Shown piece after piece: positions 42,842-52,625 of a stretch of 64,000 bases of DNA. The DNA comes from JAOABV01 sp039801465 (GTDB lineage: Bacteria > Hydrothermota > Tepidihabitantia > Tepidihabitantales > CAIPLT01). A program made the position numbers and the translations under genes. The notes beneath the pieces were generated by a model. It made no database searches. It saw nothing but the letters and a program-made list of their open reading frames with translations, and had not been told where the DNA came from. The first letter of the stretch is position 1. Every line of letters begins with the position of its first letter. The stretch is taken from assembly GCA_039801465.1 (NCBI GenBank), contig JBDRUT010000002.1, positions 1 to 64,000 of the forward strand. Direction: 5' to 3'.

Positions 42842-44599
42842 ATGCCTAAAAAAATAATGATACTAGTTTTCGTTATCGGCATAATTGCCTACGTGTATGC
42901 TGAATCTAAAGAGGCAATTAATCTCTCAATTGCTCCTACTCGAATTGTATCCGAGCCGACCTTATCAATCATTGAACCCAGTGATTTATTGCAAAACGAA
43001 GATACGATAAAATATGATGGACCAACTTACACTGGAATTGGTCTCCAAAACGGAGGAACTTTTTATGGTGCCGTAAGATTTACCCCGACCAACGCTTGTA
43101 CTCTTAAGGCCGGTGTTTTTTACCAATATCAAGCAGTGTCCACCAGTGGTTGGGTCTATATTCACGAAGCCGGTAGTGCTACTGCTCCTGGTGCTAAAAT
43201 TGATAGTGCATCATATACTTCAATGCCATCTAGTTGGGTTCGGGTTAATTTTACTACACCAAGATTAATGCCAGCCGGTGTTGATTTTTGGTTAACGGTT
43301 AAAGTAACACATGCCGCGGGAACATATCCCTTAGGTGCTGATGCCGGACCATCGGTTACGCCATATCGTTCTTTTGTTTCTATGGATATGACAACATGGT
43401 ATTCTCTTGTTTCGGTCGGGCTCAATTACAACTGGAATATTCGCGCTCTTGTTAAGTATCCGACAATTGCGAATGATGTTGGCGTTGATGTGATACATTT
43501 ACCTGGAGCAAGTCACACTGTAAATACACCGATAACTCCAATTGCCCGAATTAAAAATTATGGCTCGGTTACCCAAACCAATTTTCCTGCAGTATGTTCA
43601 ATAATTGGTCCCGGAGGTCAAATGACCACTTCAACTGTTTCGATACCATCTTTAGCCGCCCAAGAAACCACTCGAGTTTCTTTCACACCGATGACACCCA
43701 CGACAACAGGAGTTTGCACAGTAGTTGTCCGAACCAATCTCACCGGCGATCAGAATCCAGGTAATGACCGCAAGGTCAAAGTCGTCCAAATACATCAATT
43801 TGCTCTGTTAGAAGGCTTTAACGATGTAACATTCCCACCATCTGGTTGGCAAGCAATTCCGGTTATGGGTTCCTATAATTGGGAAAGAAAAACGAGCAAT
43901 ACCAATCCCACATGTAGCCCGTATGAAGGTGCTGCGATGGCAAGTTATCCAGCATATAGTGCCATAGCTGGAAATATGGCGCGACTCATTTCGCCGCCAA
44001 TCTATTGTGGTGCCACACCGGTTCCTTGCACATTAAAATTTGCAATGTATCACGATTCTGCTTATGCTGGTCCTACTTATGGTCCGGATAGTGTAAAAAT
44101 CGAATATTCGACAAACGGAACTACATTTACCAGAGTTGCTGCATTCCGTCGTTGGGAACCTGGTGTTCCTTACTGGGGTGAACATACTGTGTATTTGGGA
44201 GCTTTTTCCGGAACAATTTATATTGGCATATTAGGATTTTCAGACTATGGCAATAATATAAATATTGACTACATCCGCCTTATCCGACCAACTGGTATTA
44301 TTGAAGATATATCAAACGAATTTACCAATGTTACATCGCTTAACACACCAAATCCATCGCGTCGTGATGTCCGAATATCTTTCAATTTGTCGCAACCGAG
44401 TAAAATTAATTTAAGAATTTATGATGCAGCCGGAAGATTAGTAAAAACGCTAATTGATTCACATTTGTCTGAAGGTACCTATAATTTCATTTGGAATAGA
44501 ACCGACGAGAATAATCGTGAGGTTGCTGAAGGTATTTATTTCTACACTATAGAAACAGAATCTTCTAGACTAACCAAAAAACTGATAATTACTAAGTAA
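42842..44599 (+). CDS. Secreted CARDB/choice-of-anchor-type protein with sorting domain
   Basis: A 585-aa exported protein. The signal peptide is KKIMILVFVIGIIAYVYA. It has an N-terminal beta domain (about 55-210), a CARDB-like domain (about 213-320, NDVGVDVIHLPG to NPGNDRKVKVVQ), a choice-of-anchor/MAM-like jelly roll (about 322-480, EGFNDVTFPPSGWQ to NINIDYIRLI), and a Por/FlgD-like sorting domain (INLRIYDAAGRLVKTLIDS, YNFIWNRTDENNRE, EGIYFYTIE, ending KKLIITK). The start has AGGAGG 6 nt upstream. It is monocistronic with promoter and terminator in place. No enzymatic motif is visible, so it is probably a surface or extracellular structural protein. Confidence 0.82.
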   Translation: MPKKIMILVFVIGIIAYVYAESKEAINLSIAPTRIVSEPTLSIIEPSDLLQNEDTIKYDGPTYTGIGLQNGGTFYGAVRFTPTNACTLKAGVFYQYQAVSTSGWVYIHEAGSATAPGAKIDSASYTSMPSSWVRVNFTTPRLMPAGVDFWLTVKVTHAAGTYPLGADAGPSVTPYRSFVSMDMTTWYSLVSVGLNYNWNIRALVKYPTIANDVGVDVIHLPGASHTVNTPITPIARIKNYGSVTQTNFPAVCSIIGPGGQMTTSTVSIPSLAAQETTRVSFTPMTPTTTGVCTVVVRTNLTGDQNPGNDRKVKVVQIHQFALLEGFNDVTFPPSGWQAIPVMGSYNWERKTSNTNPTCSPYEGAAMASYPAYSAIAGNMARLISPPIYCGATPVPCTLKFAMYHDSAYAGPTYGPDSVKIEYSTNGTTFTRVAAFRRWEPGVPYWGEHTVYLGAFSGTIYIGILGFSDYGNNINIDYIRLIRPTGIIEDISNEFTNVTSLNTPNPSRRDVRISFNLSQPSKINLRIYDAAGRLVKTLIDSHLSEGTYNFIWNRTDENNREVAEGIYFYTIETESSRLTKKLIITK

Positions 44600-44620
44600 T
44601 AATCAGTTAAAATAAAACAG

Positions 44621-44651
44621 GCGCGGCTCAGAAATGAGTCGCGCTTTTTTT
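44621..44651 (+). terminator. Rho-independent terminator of the secreted protein gene
   Basis: GCGCGGCTCA pairs with TGAGTCGCGC (one G-U) around a GAAA tetraloop, followed by seven T. Confidence 0.92.
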
Positions 44652-44696
44652 AGCCCAGTCAGTTCTTTTAGTTCCTTTATAATAAAATTCAGTAAA

Positions 44697-44732
44697 ACAA
44701 AAAACCACACATTGCCTGTTGGTGATGTGTGG
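44697..44732 (-). terminator. Probable terminator of the 16S rRNA transcript
   Basis: On the minus strand CCACACAT (44725-44732) pairs with ATGTGTGG (44705-44712) around a 12-nt loop and is followed by six T. It lies just beyond the 16S 3' processing stem. Confidence 0.75.
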
Positions 44733-44755
44733 TTAATTTTAATGTTCAAAAAGAA

Positions 44756-46370
<1,615 letters not shown>

Positions 46371-46423
46371 GTCATTTTCCCAATTGTCAAAGAACATTTT
46401 CTGGTTTACCACCAACCTAAAAT

Positions 46424-46451
46424 ATTATACGAAAAATACAAAATTTGTCAA
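46424..46451 (-). promoter_or_regulatory. 16S rRNA promoter
   Basis: Minus strand TTGACA (46446-46451), a 16-bp spacer and TATAAT (46424-46429), full consensus, about 90 bp upstream of mature 16S. Confidence 0.85.
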
Positions 46452-46655
46452 GTCTAAATTTTAATTGACTAAAAATGCTCTGAGTAAACACTGAAGATAA
46501 AGGATAAAATTCAGTTTTTTCCGTAGCAAAATTAACTTTCGCAGTGTTCTCATTTTAAGAAAAATTTCACTAAAGTTAATTTATTACTTTTAATAATCTT
46601 TGTATCCACTATCCTGCTGTTAATTTGTTATCTAATGTTTATTGTCAAATTTTAA

Positions 46656-46913
46656 TTAATCTTTAGACTTCGTTTTTGCATCAGGGGTTTCTTTCTTGTC
46701 AGTTGACATTTTTTCACCATAAGATTGATTCTGTCTTTTGTAATCAGTAATATAAAAACCACTGCCTTTGAAAATCAAACCAGCTCCAGCCGATATCAAC
46801 CGACGAACTTTATTACCACATTGCGGACATTTTTTTAATGGCTTATCGGTAATCTTTTGAAACTCTTCAAATTTGTGATGACAAGTTTCACATTCGTATT
46901 CGTATGTTGGCAT
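46656..46913 (-). CDS. FmdB-type zinc ribbon protein
   Basis: An 85-aa protein starting MPTYEYECETCHHKFEEFQ with a second knuckle KKCPQCGNKVRR, the CxxC-(n)-CxxC zinc ribbon of the FmdB/CxxC_CxxC_SSSS family. A GSGFYITDYKR stretch follows, then a Lys/Glu-rich tail. It is a putative regulatory or RNA/DNA-binding protein of unknown target. It lies downstream of groEL on the same strand with a 16-bp inverted repeat in the gap, and often neighbours chaperone or translation genes in other genomes. Confidence 0.85.
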   Translation of the reverse strand: MPTYEYECETCHHKFEEFQKITDKPLKKCPQCGNKVRRLISAGAGLIFKGSGFYITDYKRQNQSYGEKMSTDKKETPDAKTKSKD

Positions 46914-46937
46914 TGCTCAGACTGAAATAATTTCTGA

Positions 46938-46997
46938 GAAGTGAGGAGTAAACCAAGAATTTGAAATTATTGTCTTCACTTGTTTACTCCTCACTTC
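46938..46997. promoter_or_regulatory. 16-bp perfect inverted repeat between groEL and the FmdB-like gene
   Basis: GAAGTGAGGAGTAAAC (46938-46953) and GTTTACTCCTCACTTC (46982-46997) form a perfect inverted repeat with a 28-bp centre. No T run follows on either strand, so it is not a classical terminator. It may be an RNA stem controlling differential expression, or an operator. Confidence 0.7.
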
Positions 46998-47006
46998 ACT
47001 TATTGA

Positions 47007-48632
47007 TTAATATTCACCGTAGCCACCGCCTGCGGGCATTGGTGGTGTTTTTTCTTTTTCCGGAATTTCAACAATTGCAGCTTCAGTCGTAATTAAGAGC
47101 GATGCAACTGATGCCGCATTCTGAAGTGCAACTCGGGTAACTTTAGTCGGGTCAATCACACCAGATTCAAACATATCTTCATATTTAAGCGTTTCCACAT
47201 TGAATCCCATATTAGTCGATTCATTTTTAACTTTGTCAAAGACAATCGAGCCTTCAATTCCTGCATTTTCGGCTAACTGTCTTAGTGGTGCTTCCAGTGC
47301 TTTCTTAACAATGTCAACGCCAATCTGTTCATCACCGGGTAACTTCATCTTTTCTAATGCCGGAATACAGCGAATCAGCGCAACACCTCCACCAGGCACA
47401 ACACCTTCTTCAACTGCAGCGCGTGTCGCATGCAATGCATCTTCAACCAAGGCTTTTTTCTGCTTCATTTCGACTTCAGTTGCGGCACCAACATTAATTA
47501 CGGCAACGCCACCAGCAAGTTTGGCTAAACGTTCTTGAAGTTTTTCTCGGTCGTAATCCGATTTAGTTTCTTCAATTTGCTTTCGAATTTGCTCAATCCG
47601 AGCTTGAATTTCTTTTTTGGAGCCCGCGCCTTCAACAATCGTCGTATTCTCCTTGTCCACTGTAACTCGTTTTGCCATTCCTAAATCAGTAATTGCGACA
47701 TTTTCTAATTTGATTCCAACATCTTCCGAAATAAGTCGGCCGTTAGTTAGAATTGCAATATCTTCCATCATCGCTCGGCGTCGCTCACCATAACCAGGTG
47801 CTTTAACTGCACAGCATTGGAGTGTGCCACGAATCTTATTAACGACTAATGTTGCCAGGGCTTCACCTTCAACTTCTTCGGCAATAATTAAGATTGGTTT
47901 TCCTTTTTGGGCAACCTTCTCTAATAACGGCAATAAGTCACGCGCAGACGAAATCTTCTTTTCGTATAACAAGATATAACAATCTTCTAAGACACATTCC
48001 ATCTTGTCTGGATTAGTGATGAAATAGGGTGAGAGATAACCGCGGTCAAATTGCATACCTTCAACTACTTCCAGTGTCGTCTCCATACTTTTTGCTTCTT
48101 CAACTGTAATCACACCTTCTTTACCAACCTTTTCCATCGCATCGGCAATTAAATTACCAATTGAAGTGTCATTATTCGCCGCAAGTGATGCGACTTGAGC
48201 AATTTCATTGCGACCACTGGTCTTTTTCGAGATTCTTTTCAACTCTTCTACGACTCTTTCAACTGCTTTATCAATACCGCGCTTCACTGCCATTGAATTT
48301 GCACCAGCCGCAACTACTTTCAGTCCTTCGCGGAAAATGGCTTCAGCCAGAATAGTTGCAGTCGTGGTACCATCACCAGCAACATCAGAAGTTTTCGAAG
48401 CCACTTCTTTAACCATCTGTGCGCCCATATTTTCGAATTTATCTTCAAGTTCAATCTCTTTTGCCACAGTCACACCATCTTTGGTTACAGTTGGTGCGCC
48501 CCATTTCTTTTCGATAACGACATTGTGACCTCGAGGACCAAGTGTTACTTTAACCGCATTCGCTAAAATCGAAGCACCTTTAAGCATTGATTTACGGGCT
48601 TCTTCACTAAATTTTAAATCTTTTGCCGGCAT
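47007..48632 (-). CDS. groEL: Chaperonin GroEL
   Basis: A 541-aa 60-kDa chaperonin folding proteins in the cytoplasm with GroES. Diagnostic features are the N-terminal AKDLKFSEEARKSML, VTLGPRGHNVVIEKKWGAP, the ATPase motif DVAGDGTTTATILAEAI at about 86-102, the family signature AAVEEGVVPGGGVAL near 403-417, and intact apical and equatorial domains. The C-terminal tail is short (MPAGGGYGEY) and lacks the usual GGM repeats. It starts 12 bp downstream of groES with AAAGGAGG upstream. No CIRCE element was found before groES. Confidence 0.97.
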   Translation of the reverse strand: MPAKDLKFSEEARKSMLKGASILANAVKVTLGPRGHNVVIEKKWGAPTVTKDGVTVAKEIELEDKFENMGAQMVKEVASKTSDVAGDGTTTATILAEAIFREGLKVVAAGANSMAVKRGIDKAVERVVEELKRISKKTSGRNEIAQVASLAANNDTSIGNLIADAMEKVGKEGVITVEEAKSMETTLEVVEGMQFDRGYLSPYFITNPDKMECVLEDCYILLYEKKISSARDLLPLLEKVAQKGKPILIIAEEVEGEALATLVVNKIRGTLQCCAVKAPGYGERRRAMMEDIAILTNGRLISEDVGIKLENVAITDLGMAKRVTVDKENTTIVEGAGSKKEIQARIEQIRKQIEETKSDYDREKLQERLAKLAGGVAVINVGAATEVEMKQKKALVEDALHATRAAVEEGVVPGGGVALIRCIPALEKMKLPGDEQIGVDIVKKALEAPLRQLAENAGIEGSIVFDKVKNESTNMGFNVETLKYEDMFESGVIDPTKVTRVALQNAASVASLLITTEAAIVEIPEKEKTPPMPAGGGYGEY

Positions 48633-48644
48633 AGTTTCCTCCTT

Positions 48645-48938
48645 TTATTTCTCTTTTTCGACAATTGCTAAAATATCATCTTCGCGCATAATCAGATATT
48701 CGGTATCATCAATTTTGACTTCGTTACCGGAGTATTTACCAAACAGAACGATATCGCCTTTTTTCACTTCCATTGGAATTCGATTACCTTTTTCGTCAAC
48801 TCGTCCGGGACCGACTGCGATAACTTTACCCTGTTGAGGTTTTTCTTTGGCAGTATCTGGTATAATAATACCACCTTTTTTAACTTCTTCTTCAATCCGT
48901 TGCACTAAAACGCGATCTTGGAGTGGTTTTAGTTTCAT
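48645..48938 (-). CDS. groES: Co-chaperonin GroES
   Basis: A 97-aa lid subunit. It has KLKPLQDRVLVQRIEEE at the N-terminus, a mobile loop VKKGGIIIPDTAKEKPQQG at about 19-37, GPGRVDEKGNRIPMEVKKGD, and DTEYLIMREDDILAIVE at the end. AGGAGG lies 5 nt before the ATG. The gene follows the BCAM0308-like gene by about 47 bp and no CIRCE operator or clear promoter is visible in that gap, so it may be read from further upstream. Confidence 0.97.
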   Translation of the reverse strand: MKLKPLQDRVLVQRIEEEVKKGGIIIPDTAKEKPQQGKVIAVGPGRVDEKGNRIPMEVKKGDIVLFGKYSGNEVKIDDTEYLIMREDDILAIVEKEK

Positions 48939-48985
48939 ACTACCTCCTAAAAATTATTAGATTTAATTTGTGAGTATTCATTATC

Positions 48986-49501
48986 TTATTTCTTTTTTGT
49001 TTCCAGGTCGCGATGCCAATATACTCGAACCAATTTTTCATTGTCACTAAAACTGATTTTTAGCTCACCATTGTAAGCGCTTTGCAGTGCTTTACCAATG
49101 GCGATTGCTAAATTTTCCACGGTTGTCTCAACCGTAATCATACTTTCCTTATGATTTAGACTCATAATCCGAGCTAATGGATTCCGCAAAGATTCTTTTT
49201 TTTCTTGATTGCGAATTATATTAATAATTTCATTTTTTGTTGAAGAGACGAATGTGCCAGAAATTGCAACTACACCCATCACATAGTGGTCTTCAATTTT
49301 TCGACAAGCTGGACATTTATGTTTTTCTGCAATTTTTTCTACTGTAGTTTTGATATGTTCATCACGCAACCACCGTTTTTTATGATATACTAATCCACAA
49401 CTGGGACAGATTGTTGGTTCCGGATAGGCTTTGGATACAAGATACGGATCCGTAAGTTTTGGAGTTGGACCCGACCGCTCAGAACTTCTTTTTATGGGCA
49501 T
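48986..49501 (-). CDS. BCAM0308-like zinc-binding protein
   Basis: A 171-aa protein with two CxxC pairs (ICPSCGLVYHKKRW at about 32-45 and HKCPACRKIEDHYVMG near 61-76) preceded by TDPYLVSKAYPEPT. This matches the BCAM0308 family, whose fold recalls the NMD3 N-terminal region. The C-terminal half is an alpha/beta domain with VETTVENLAIAIGKALQ and VYWHRD. Function is unknown, possibly ribosome or RNA related. It lies between tRNA-Val and groES on the same strand and may be co-transcribed with both. Confidence 0.7.
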   Translation of the reverse strand: MPIKRSSERSGPTPKLTDPYLVSKAYPEPTICPSCGLVYHKKRWLRDEHIKTTVEKIAEKHKCPACRKIEDHYVMGVVAISGTFVSSTKNEIINIIRNQEKKESLRNPLARIMSLNHKESMITVETTVENLAIAIGKALQSAYNGELKISFSDNEKLVRVYWHRDLETKKK

Positions 49502-49539
49502 AATTTATTATCTTATTAATTTTAACTAAATAATTTAAG

Positions 49540-49613
49540 TGGGCGATATCCGAATTGAACGGATGACCTCTTCCTTGTAAGGGAAGCGCTCTCGCCAACT
49601 GAGCTAATCGCCC
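49540..49613 (-). tRNA. tRNA-Val (anticodon TAC)
   Basis: Full cloverleaf on the minus strand. The acceptor is GGGCGAT/ATCGCCC with discriminator A, the D arm AGCTCAGTTGGCGAGAGC, the anticodon stem-loop CTTCC-CTTACAA-GGAAG (anticodon TAC) and the T arm ATCCGTTCAATTCGGAT. CCA is not encoded. Confidence 0.96.
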
Positions 49614-49644
49614 ATTTTTATTATTATCTTAAAGTTCGTAATTT

Positions 49645-49672
49645 ATTATAATATTAATATTTTAGATGTCAA
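49645..49672 (-). promoter_or_regulatory. tRNA-Val promoter
   Basis: Minus strand TTGACA (49667-49672), a 16-bp spacer and TATAAT (49645-49650), full consensus, about 32 bp before the tRNA. Confidence 0.85.
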
Positions 49673-49699
49673 GATTGGCTTAGTTTTTCCGATGGCGTA

Positions 49700-50422
49700 T
49701 TACTTTCCTTCAATTTCTTTCAACAATTTCAGTCCGGTGGGTTTATCATCGATGATATAATCGGCTAATGGCCAAGGTTTTTCTAACGACAACAGTTTAT
49801 TTAAATAAAATTTTGCTTGGGAAAAATTTCTCTTTTTGATATAGGCTTTAGCAATACTCACATAAAGTGTTGAATAATTAGAATCAATTGCCAACGCTCG
49901 ATTAAGAATTTCAACTGACCTATCTACATTACCACCTAAAACTTTAGGTAATTCATAATAAAAGTTGGCTTGGGCATTTAATGCCCAGACATTATTAGAA
50001 TCAAACCGTAAAACTGTCTCAATTTCATTTTTGACTTCTGATACTTCGGCTAATGCACTAAACACGCCTTTCAGTTGCGTTAAAGCACCTAAATTTGCCA
50101 GATACCAGAAATGTGCCCAAACTGAATTAGAATCAATTGCTAATGCTTTTTTTGCATAACTTAGACCTAAGTCAAAATATTTAATCTTCTCAGACTTATT
50201 GGAAACATGGTCGCCAATTGTAAAATAGATTTGGGATAATTTATAGTTGGCAACTAAATTATTGGGTTCTCTTTTCGTTAAATTCGCTAAGATTTCAGCA
50301 CTAAGATTGATATTATTGGAATTTAGATGCCGAGTTTCAAATAACTGAATTGCTTGATTAATCAGTGAATCACTTGTAGTATTAAACAGCAGGTGGGTCA
50401 AAGCCAAAAGCAAGGCAATCAT
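49700..50422 (-). CDS. TPR-repeat protein of the export cassette
   Basis: A 240-aa protein with a short hydrophobic N-terminus (MIALLLALTHLLF), probably a signal, and tetratricopeptide-like helices. Examples are NLVANYKLSQIYFTIGDH, YAKKALAIDSNSVWAHFW, ALNAQANFYYELP, and LNRALAIDSNYSTLYVSIAKAYIKKRNF across about 50-215. It is probably periplasmic and a scaffold. It follows the barrel gene by 9 bp and is the last gene of the RND cassette. Confidence 0.75.
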   Translation of the reverse strand: MIALLLALTHLLFNTTSDSLINQAIQLFETRHLNSNNINLSAEILANLTKREPNNLVANYKLSQIYFTIGDHVSNKSEKIKYFDLGLSYAKKALAIDSNSVWAHFWYLANLGALTQLKGVFSALAEVSEVKNEIETVLRFDSNNVWALNAQANFYYELPKVLGGNVDRSVEILNRALAIDSNYSTLYVSIAKAYIKKRNFSQAKFYLNKLLSLEKPWPLADYIIDDKPTGLKLLKEIEGK

Positions 50423-50431
50423 GATTTGCTA

Positions 50432-51769
50432 TCAGAAATGATATTTTACTTTCAAATACAATTCATCTTCATCTTTTAATTGTCCAAAAGTTGTCATTGA
50501 ATTACCATCAAGATACCGGCATCCCAAGTTTAATTCAGTATTATCAAAAGGCTTATAACTAATTTCAGGTGTGAACACAATTGAATGACTGTTTTTAAAA
50601 TCTTGCCATTTTTTTATCTCTAATGCGCAGTTTAATGGACTGAATTTCAATTTATCTTGTAATATCTTCCAATCGATACCGAGCATAAAATAATCGTGTA
50701 GATTATCTTTACCATATTCAGTAACAAACCCGTGTAGATATTGCAGATTAATATATATACCATTAACAAAAGTATAGTCAAGTCCGAGAATGTAACGGGC
50801 ATAAGGTTTATTAGTTAAAATTAATGTATCGAAACTCCCTAAGCCTAATGTAGTCATATCAATTGTAAGATAAGTTTTTTTAGGCAAATATATCGCCATT
50901 TCAGCCCAGATACCAACTTCTTTAATTGCACCGGCAAAATCAAAGCCCAAAATTTGGATTCGGGGATAAATATATTCACTTACGAGATTAACTGCACCTG
51001 TGGTATCGGCTAATGTAAAAGTCATTTTTTTGAGCATTGGTAAATCGTATCGCCCATAAATATAACTCAATGAGAAATCGAAACCCGATAGTGGTTTTGA
51101 GACTTTAGCACCATAAATTACAGCATCTTTAAGTTTTGAAGATGGCAAAAGAATTGTATCCGAGATATTTTGATAATGCATTACCGGTAACATTGAAGAT
51201 ATGAGCAATGATTGGTTAATTCTGGGGGATAAAATTGCTGGCGTAAAACTGGGAATAAAAATATTTTTGAGCGATAGGTCATTGATATAATATGAAACAA
51301 CAATACCGTTTGACGCAAGATGGCGTCCAAAATCCCAGATGTCTTCAAAATCATTCGGGTTAAGATTATCTGTAGGATTCACTCTATCCGCTACACCCCA
51401 AGCAATCCTTTGTCGACCGATGCGTAAGTCCAGATTCTTATTAATAAAACCATATAAATCAATATAGGCTTCGCGCAAATCAAAATCAGTTGGTGCGACT
51501 TTTCGCCGATTGTTCAAATCAGTGCTCGTGTAAACATCAGTAAACCCCAATGACCGTAGCCAGATTTCGCTAAAAAAACGGATCCGGGTATTAGGTTTAT
51601 AATCAGTCTGTAATGACAATCGATATTCCTGCCAAGATAACGACCAATCTTTAATTAGTAATCGATTATCGGTTTGTATATAACCATTCCAATTAATTTC
51701 TGCATTAACTATCATAAAAAAGCACAATAGGATGAAACAAATTTTAGGGTTATCTTTTATTCTCAGCAT
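50432..51769 (-). CDS. Outer-membrane porin-like beta-barrel (DUF1302-like)
   Basis: A 445-aa outer-membrane protein with a signal peptide ending near MIVNAE and amphipathic strands to the terminal aromatic (VKYHF). The stretch IGRQRIAWGVADRVNPTDNL (about 118-137), followed by NPNDF, is the hallmark of DUF1302-type barrels that accompany RND/MMPL permeases and LolA/DUF1329-like proteins. It is predicted to pass lipidic or hydrophobic substrates across the outer membrane. The ATG has AAGGAG at good distance. A 33-bp copy of the start lies 77 bp upstream and opens a 24-codon leader ORF. Confidence 0.75.
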   Translation of the reverse strand: MLRIKDNPKICFILLCFFMIVNAEINWNGYIQTDNRLLIKDWSLSWQEYRLSLQTDYKPNTRIRFFSEIWLRSLGFTDVYTSTDLNNRRKVAPTDFDLREAYIDLYGFINKNLDLRIGRQRIAWGVADRVNPTDNLNPNDFEDIWDFGRHLASNGIVVSYYINDLSLKNIFIPSFTPAILSPRINQSLLISSMLPVMHYQNISDTILLPSSKLKDAVIYGAKVSKPLSGFDFSLSYIYGRYDLPMLKKMTFTLADTTGAVNLVSEYIYPRIQILGFDFAGAIKEVGIWAEMAIYLPKKTYLTIDMTTLGLGSFDTLILTNKPYARYILGLDYTFVNGIYINLQYLHGFVTEYGKDNLHDYFMLGIDWKILQDKLKFSPLNCALEIKKWQDFKNSHSIVFTPEISYKPFDNTELNLGCRYLDGNSMTTFGQLKDEDELYLKVKYHF

Positions 51770-51771
51770 AA

Positions 51772-51846
51772 TTACTCCTTCTTATTCAGGATGGGCAATT
51801 TGGCAACCGAGCCAGAAATCTTCGCGTTATCTTTTATTCTCAGCAT
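51772..51846 (-). CDS. Leader ORF copying the porin-like gene start (24 aa)
   Basis: AAGGAGTAATTATGCTGAGA and the next 12 bases are repeated exactly at the real start (about 51748-51781 and 51825-51857). The leader reads MLRIKDNAKISGSVAKLPIL against MLRIKDNPKICF in the gene. Its TAA lies within the AAGGAGTAATTATG of the real start, 2 bp before the ATG. Confidence 0.5.
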   Translation of the reverse strand: MLRIKDNAKISGSVAKLPILNKKE

Positions 51847-51863
51847 AATTACTCCTTTTTATC

Positions 51864-52625
51864 TTATTGTGATAAGTATCGTTCGGTAAAAATATTATCC
51901 GCAATGCCGGTGTTAAACTTGACATCTTCTAAAATCATTTTGGTTTTACGACCCGAAGTAAAATCTTCCATTGTCGTTTCTCGAGCAATCCAAAATTGGC
52001 CGATTTTTTCAATTTTTTCACTGGTCATTTTCTTAGATAATTTTCCTGACTTATCATAATATTCAATCTCTTGGGGATAGAAGTTATCTTTTCTTACCGA
52101 AAGAATAAGTTTGCCATAATCTGTAACGATACCTTTTTTCGGTAATAGTTCTAAGGTATAGATGTTTTGGTCTTGACTCAGCAATTGGGGTAGCCAATTG
52201 TCCGAATATTTTTTGGCTTCCATATCTTCGTAGGTAAAATCAGTGCCGGCAAACTTAGTATTTTTGATGTGCGAAGCAATCCGTCGAGTCTTTTTGTAAG
52301 CTGGTAGATATACATAGAAGACATTATTGGGTAAAGATAAAAAGCCGATGCCTTTTTGGTCAGCCGGGGATAAGAACTTGCCGATTCTTTTCTCATTGCC
52401 TTTTTGTATCATCATAATTTCACGAACTTCTTCTTTACCCTTTTTATTAATAATTACAAGCTTCATGCGGATTGTTTGGTCTTGGGGTGCACTAAGACAT
52501 TTATCTACTTGTACCAAAATCTCCTCGCCGGATAATTTCTCAGCCCAGACATTTTGTATTGGCATTATGGCAATTGCTATTAGCCACAATCTAAAAATCA
52601 TTTGGGTATGTTTTTTGCTTTTCAT
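51864..52625 (-). CDS. LolA-like outer-membrane lipoprotein-sorting protein
   Basis: A 253-aa exported protein. The signal peptide is about residues 1-28 (ending NVWA). The LolA/DUF4292-like half-barrel is shown by TIRMKLVIINKKGKEEVREI, GFLSLPNNVFYVYLPAYKKTRRI, FAGTDFTYEDMEAKKYSDNW, and YPQEIEYYDKSGKLSKKM. TDFTYEDM is characteristic of LolA-like partners of MMPL permeases. It is a periplasmic carrier for a lipid between permease and barrel. The start overlaps the RND stop by ATGA and has AGGAGG. It sits between permease and barrel genes, matching this role. Confidence 0.85.
   Translation of the reverse strand: MKSKKHTQMIFRLWLIAIAIMPIQNVWAEKLSGEEILVQVDKCLSAPQDQTIRMKLVIINKKGKEEVREIMMIQKGNEKRIGKFLSPADQKGIGFLSLPNNVFYVYLPAYKKTRRIASHIKNTKFAGTDFTYEDMEAKKYSDNWLPQLLSQDQNIYTLELLPKKGIVTDYGKLILSVRKDNFYPQEIEYYDKSGKLSKKMTSEKIEKIGQFWIARETTMEDFTSGRKTKMILEDVKFNTGIADNIFTERYLSQ

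Noticed and set aside
48939..48985. CIRCE operator before groES
   Set aside because: No TTAGCACTC-N9-GAGTGCTAA or close variant is seen.
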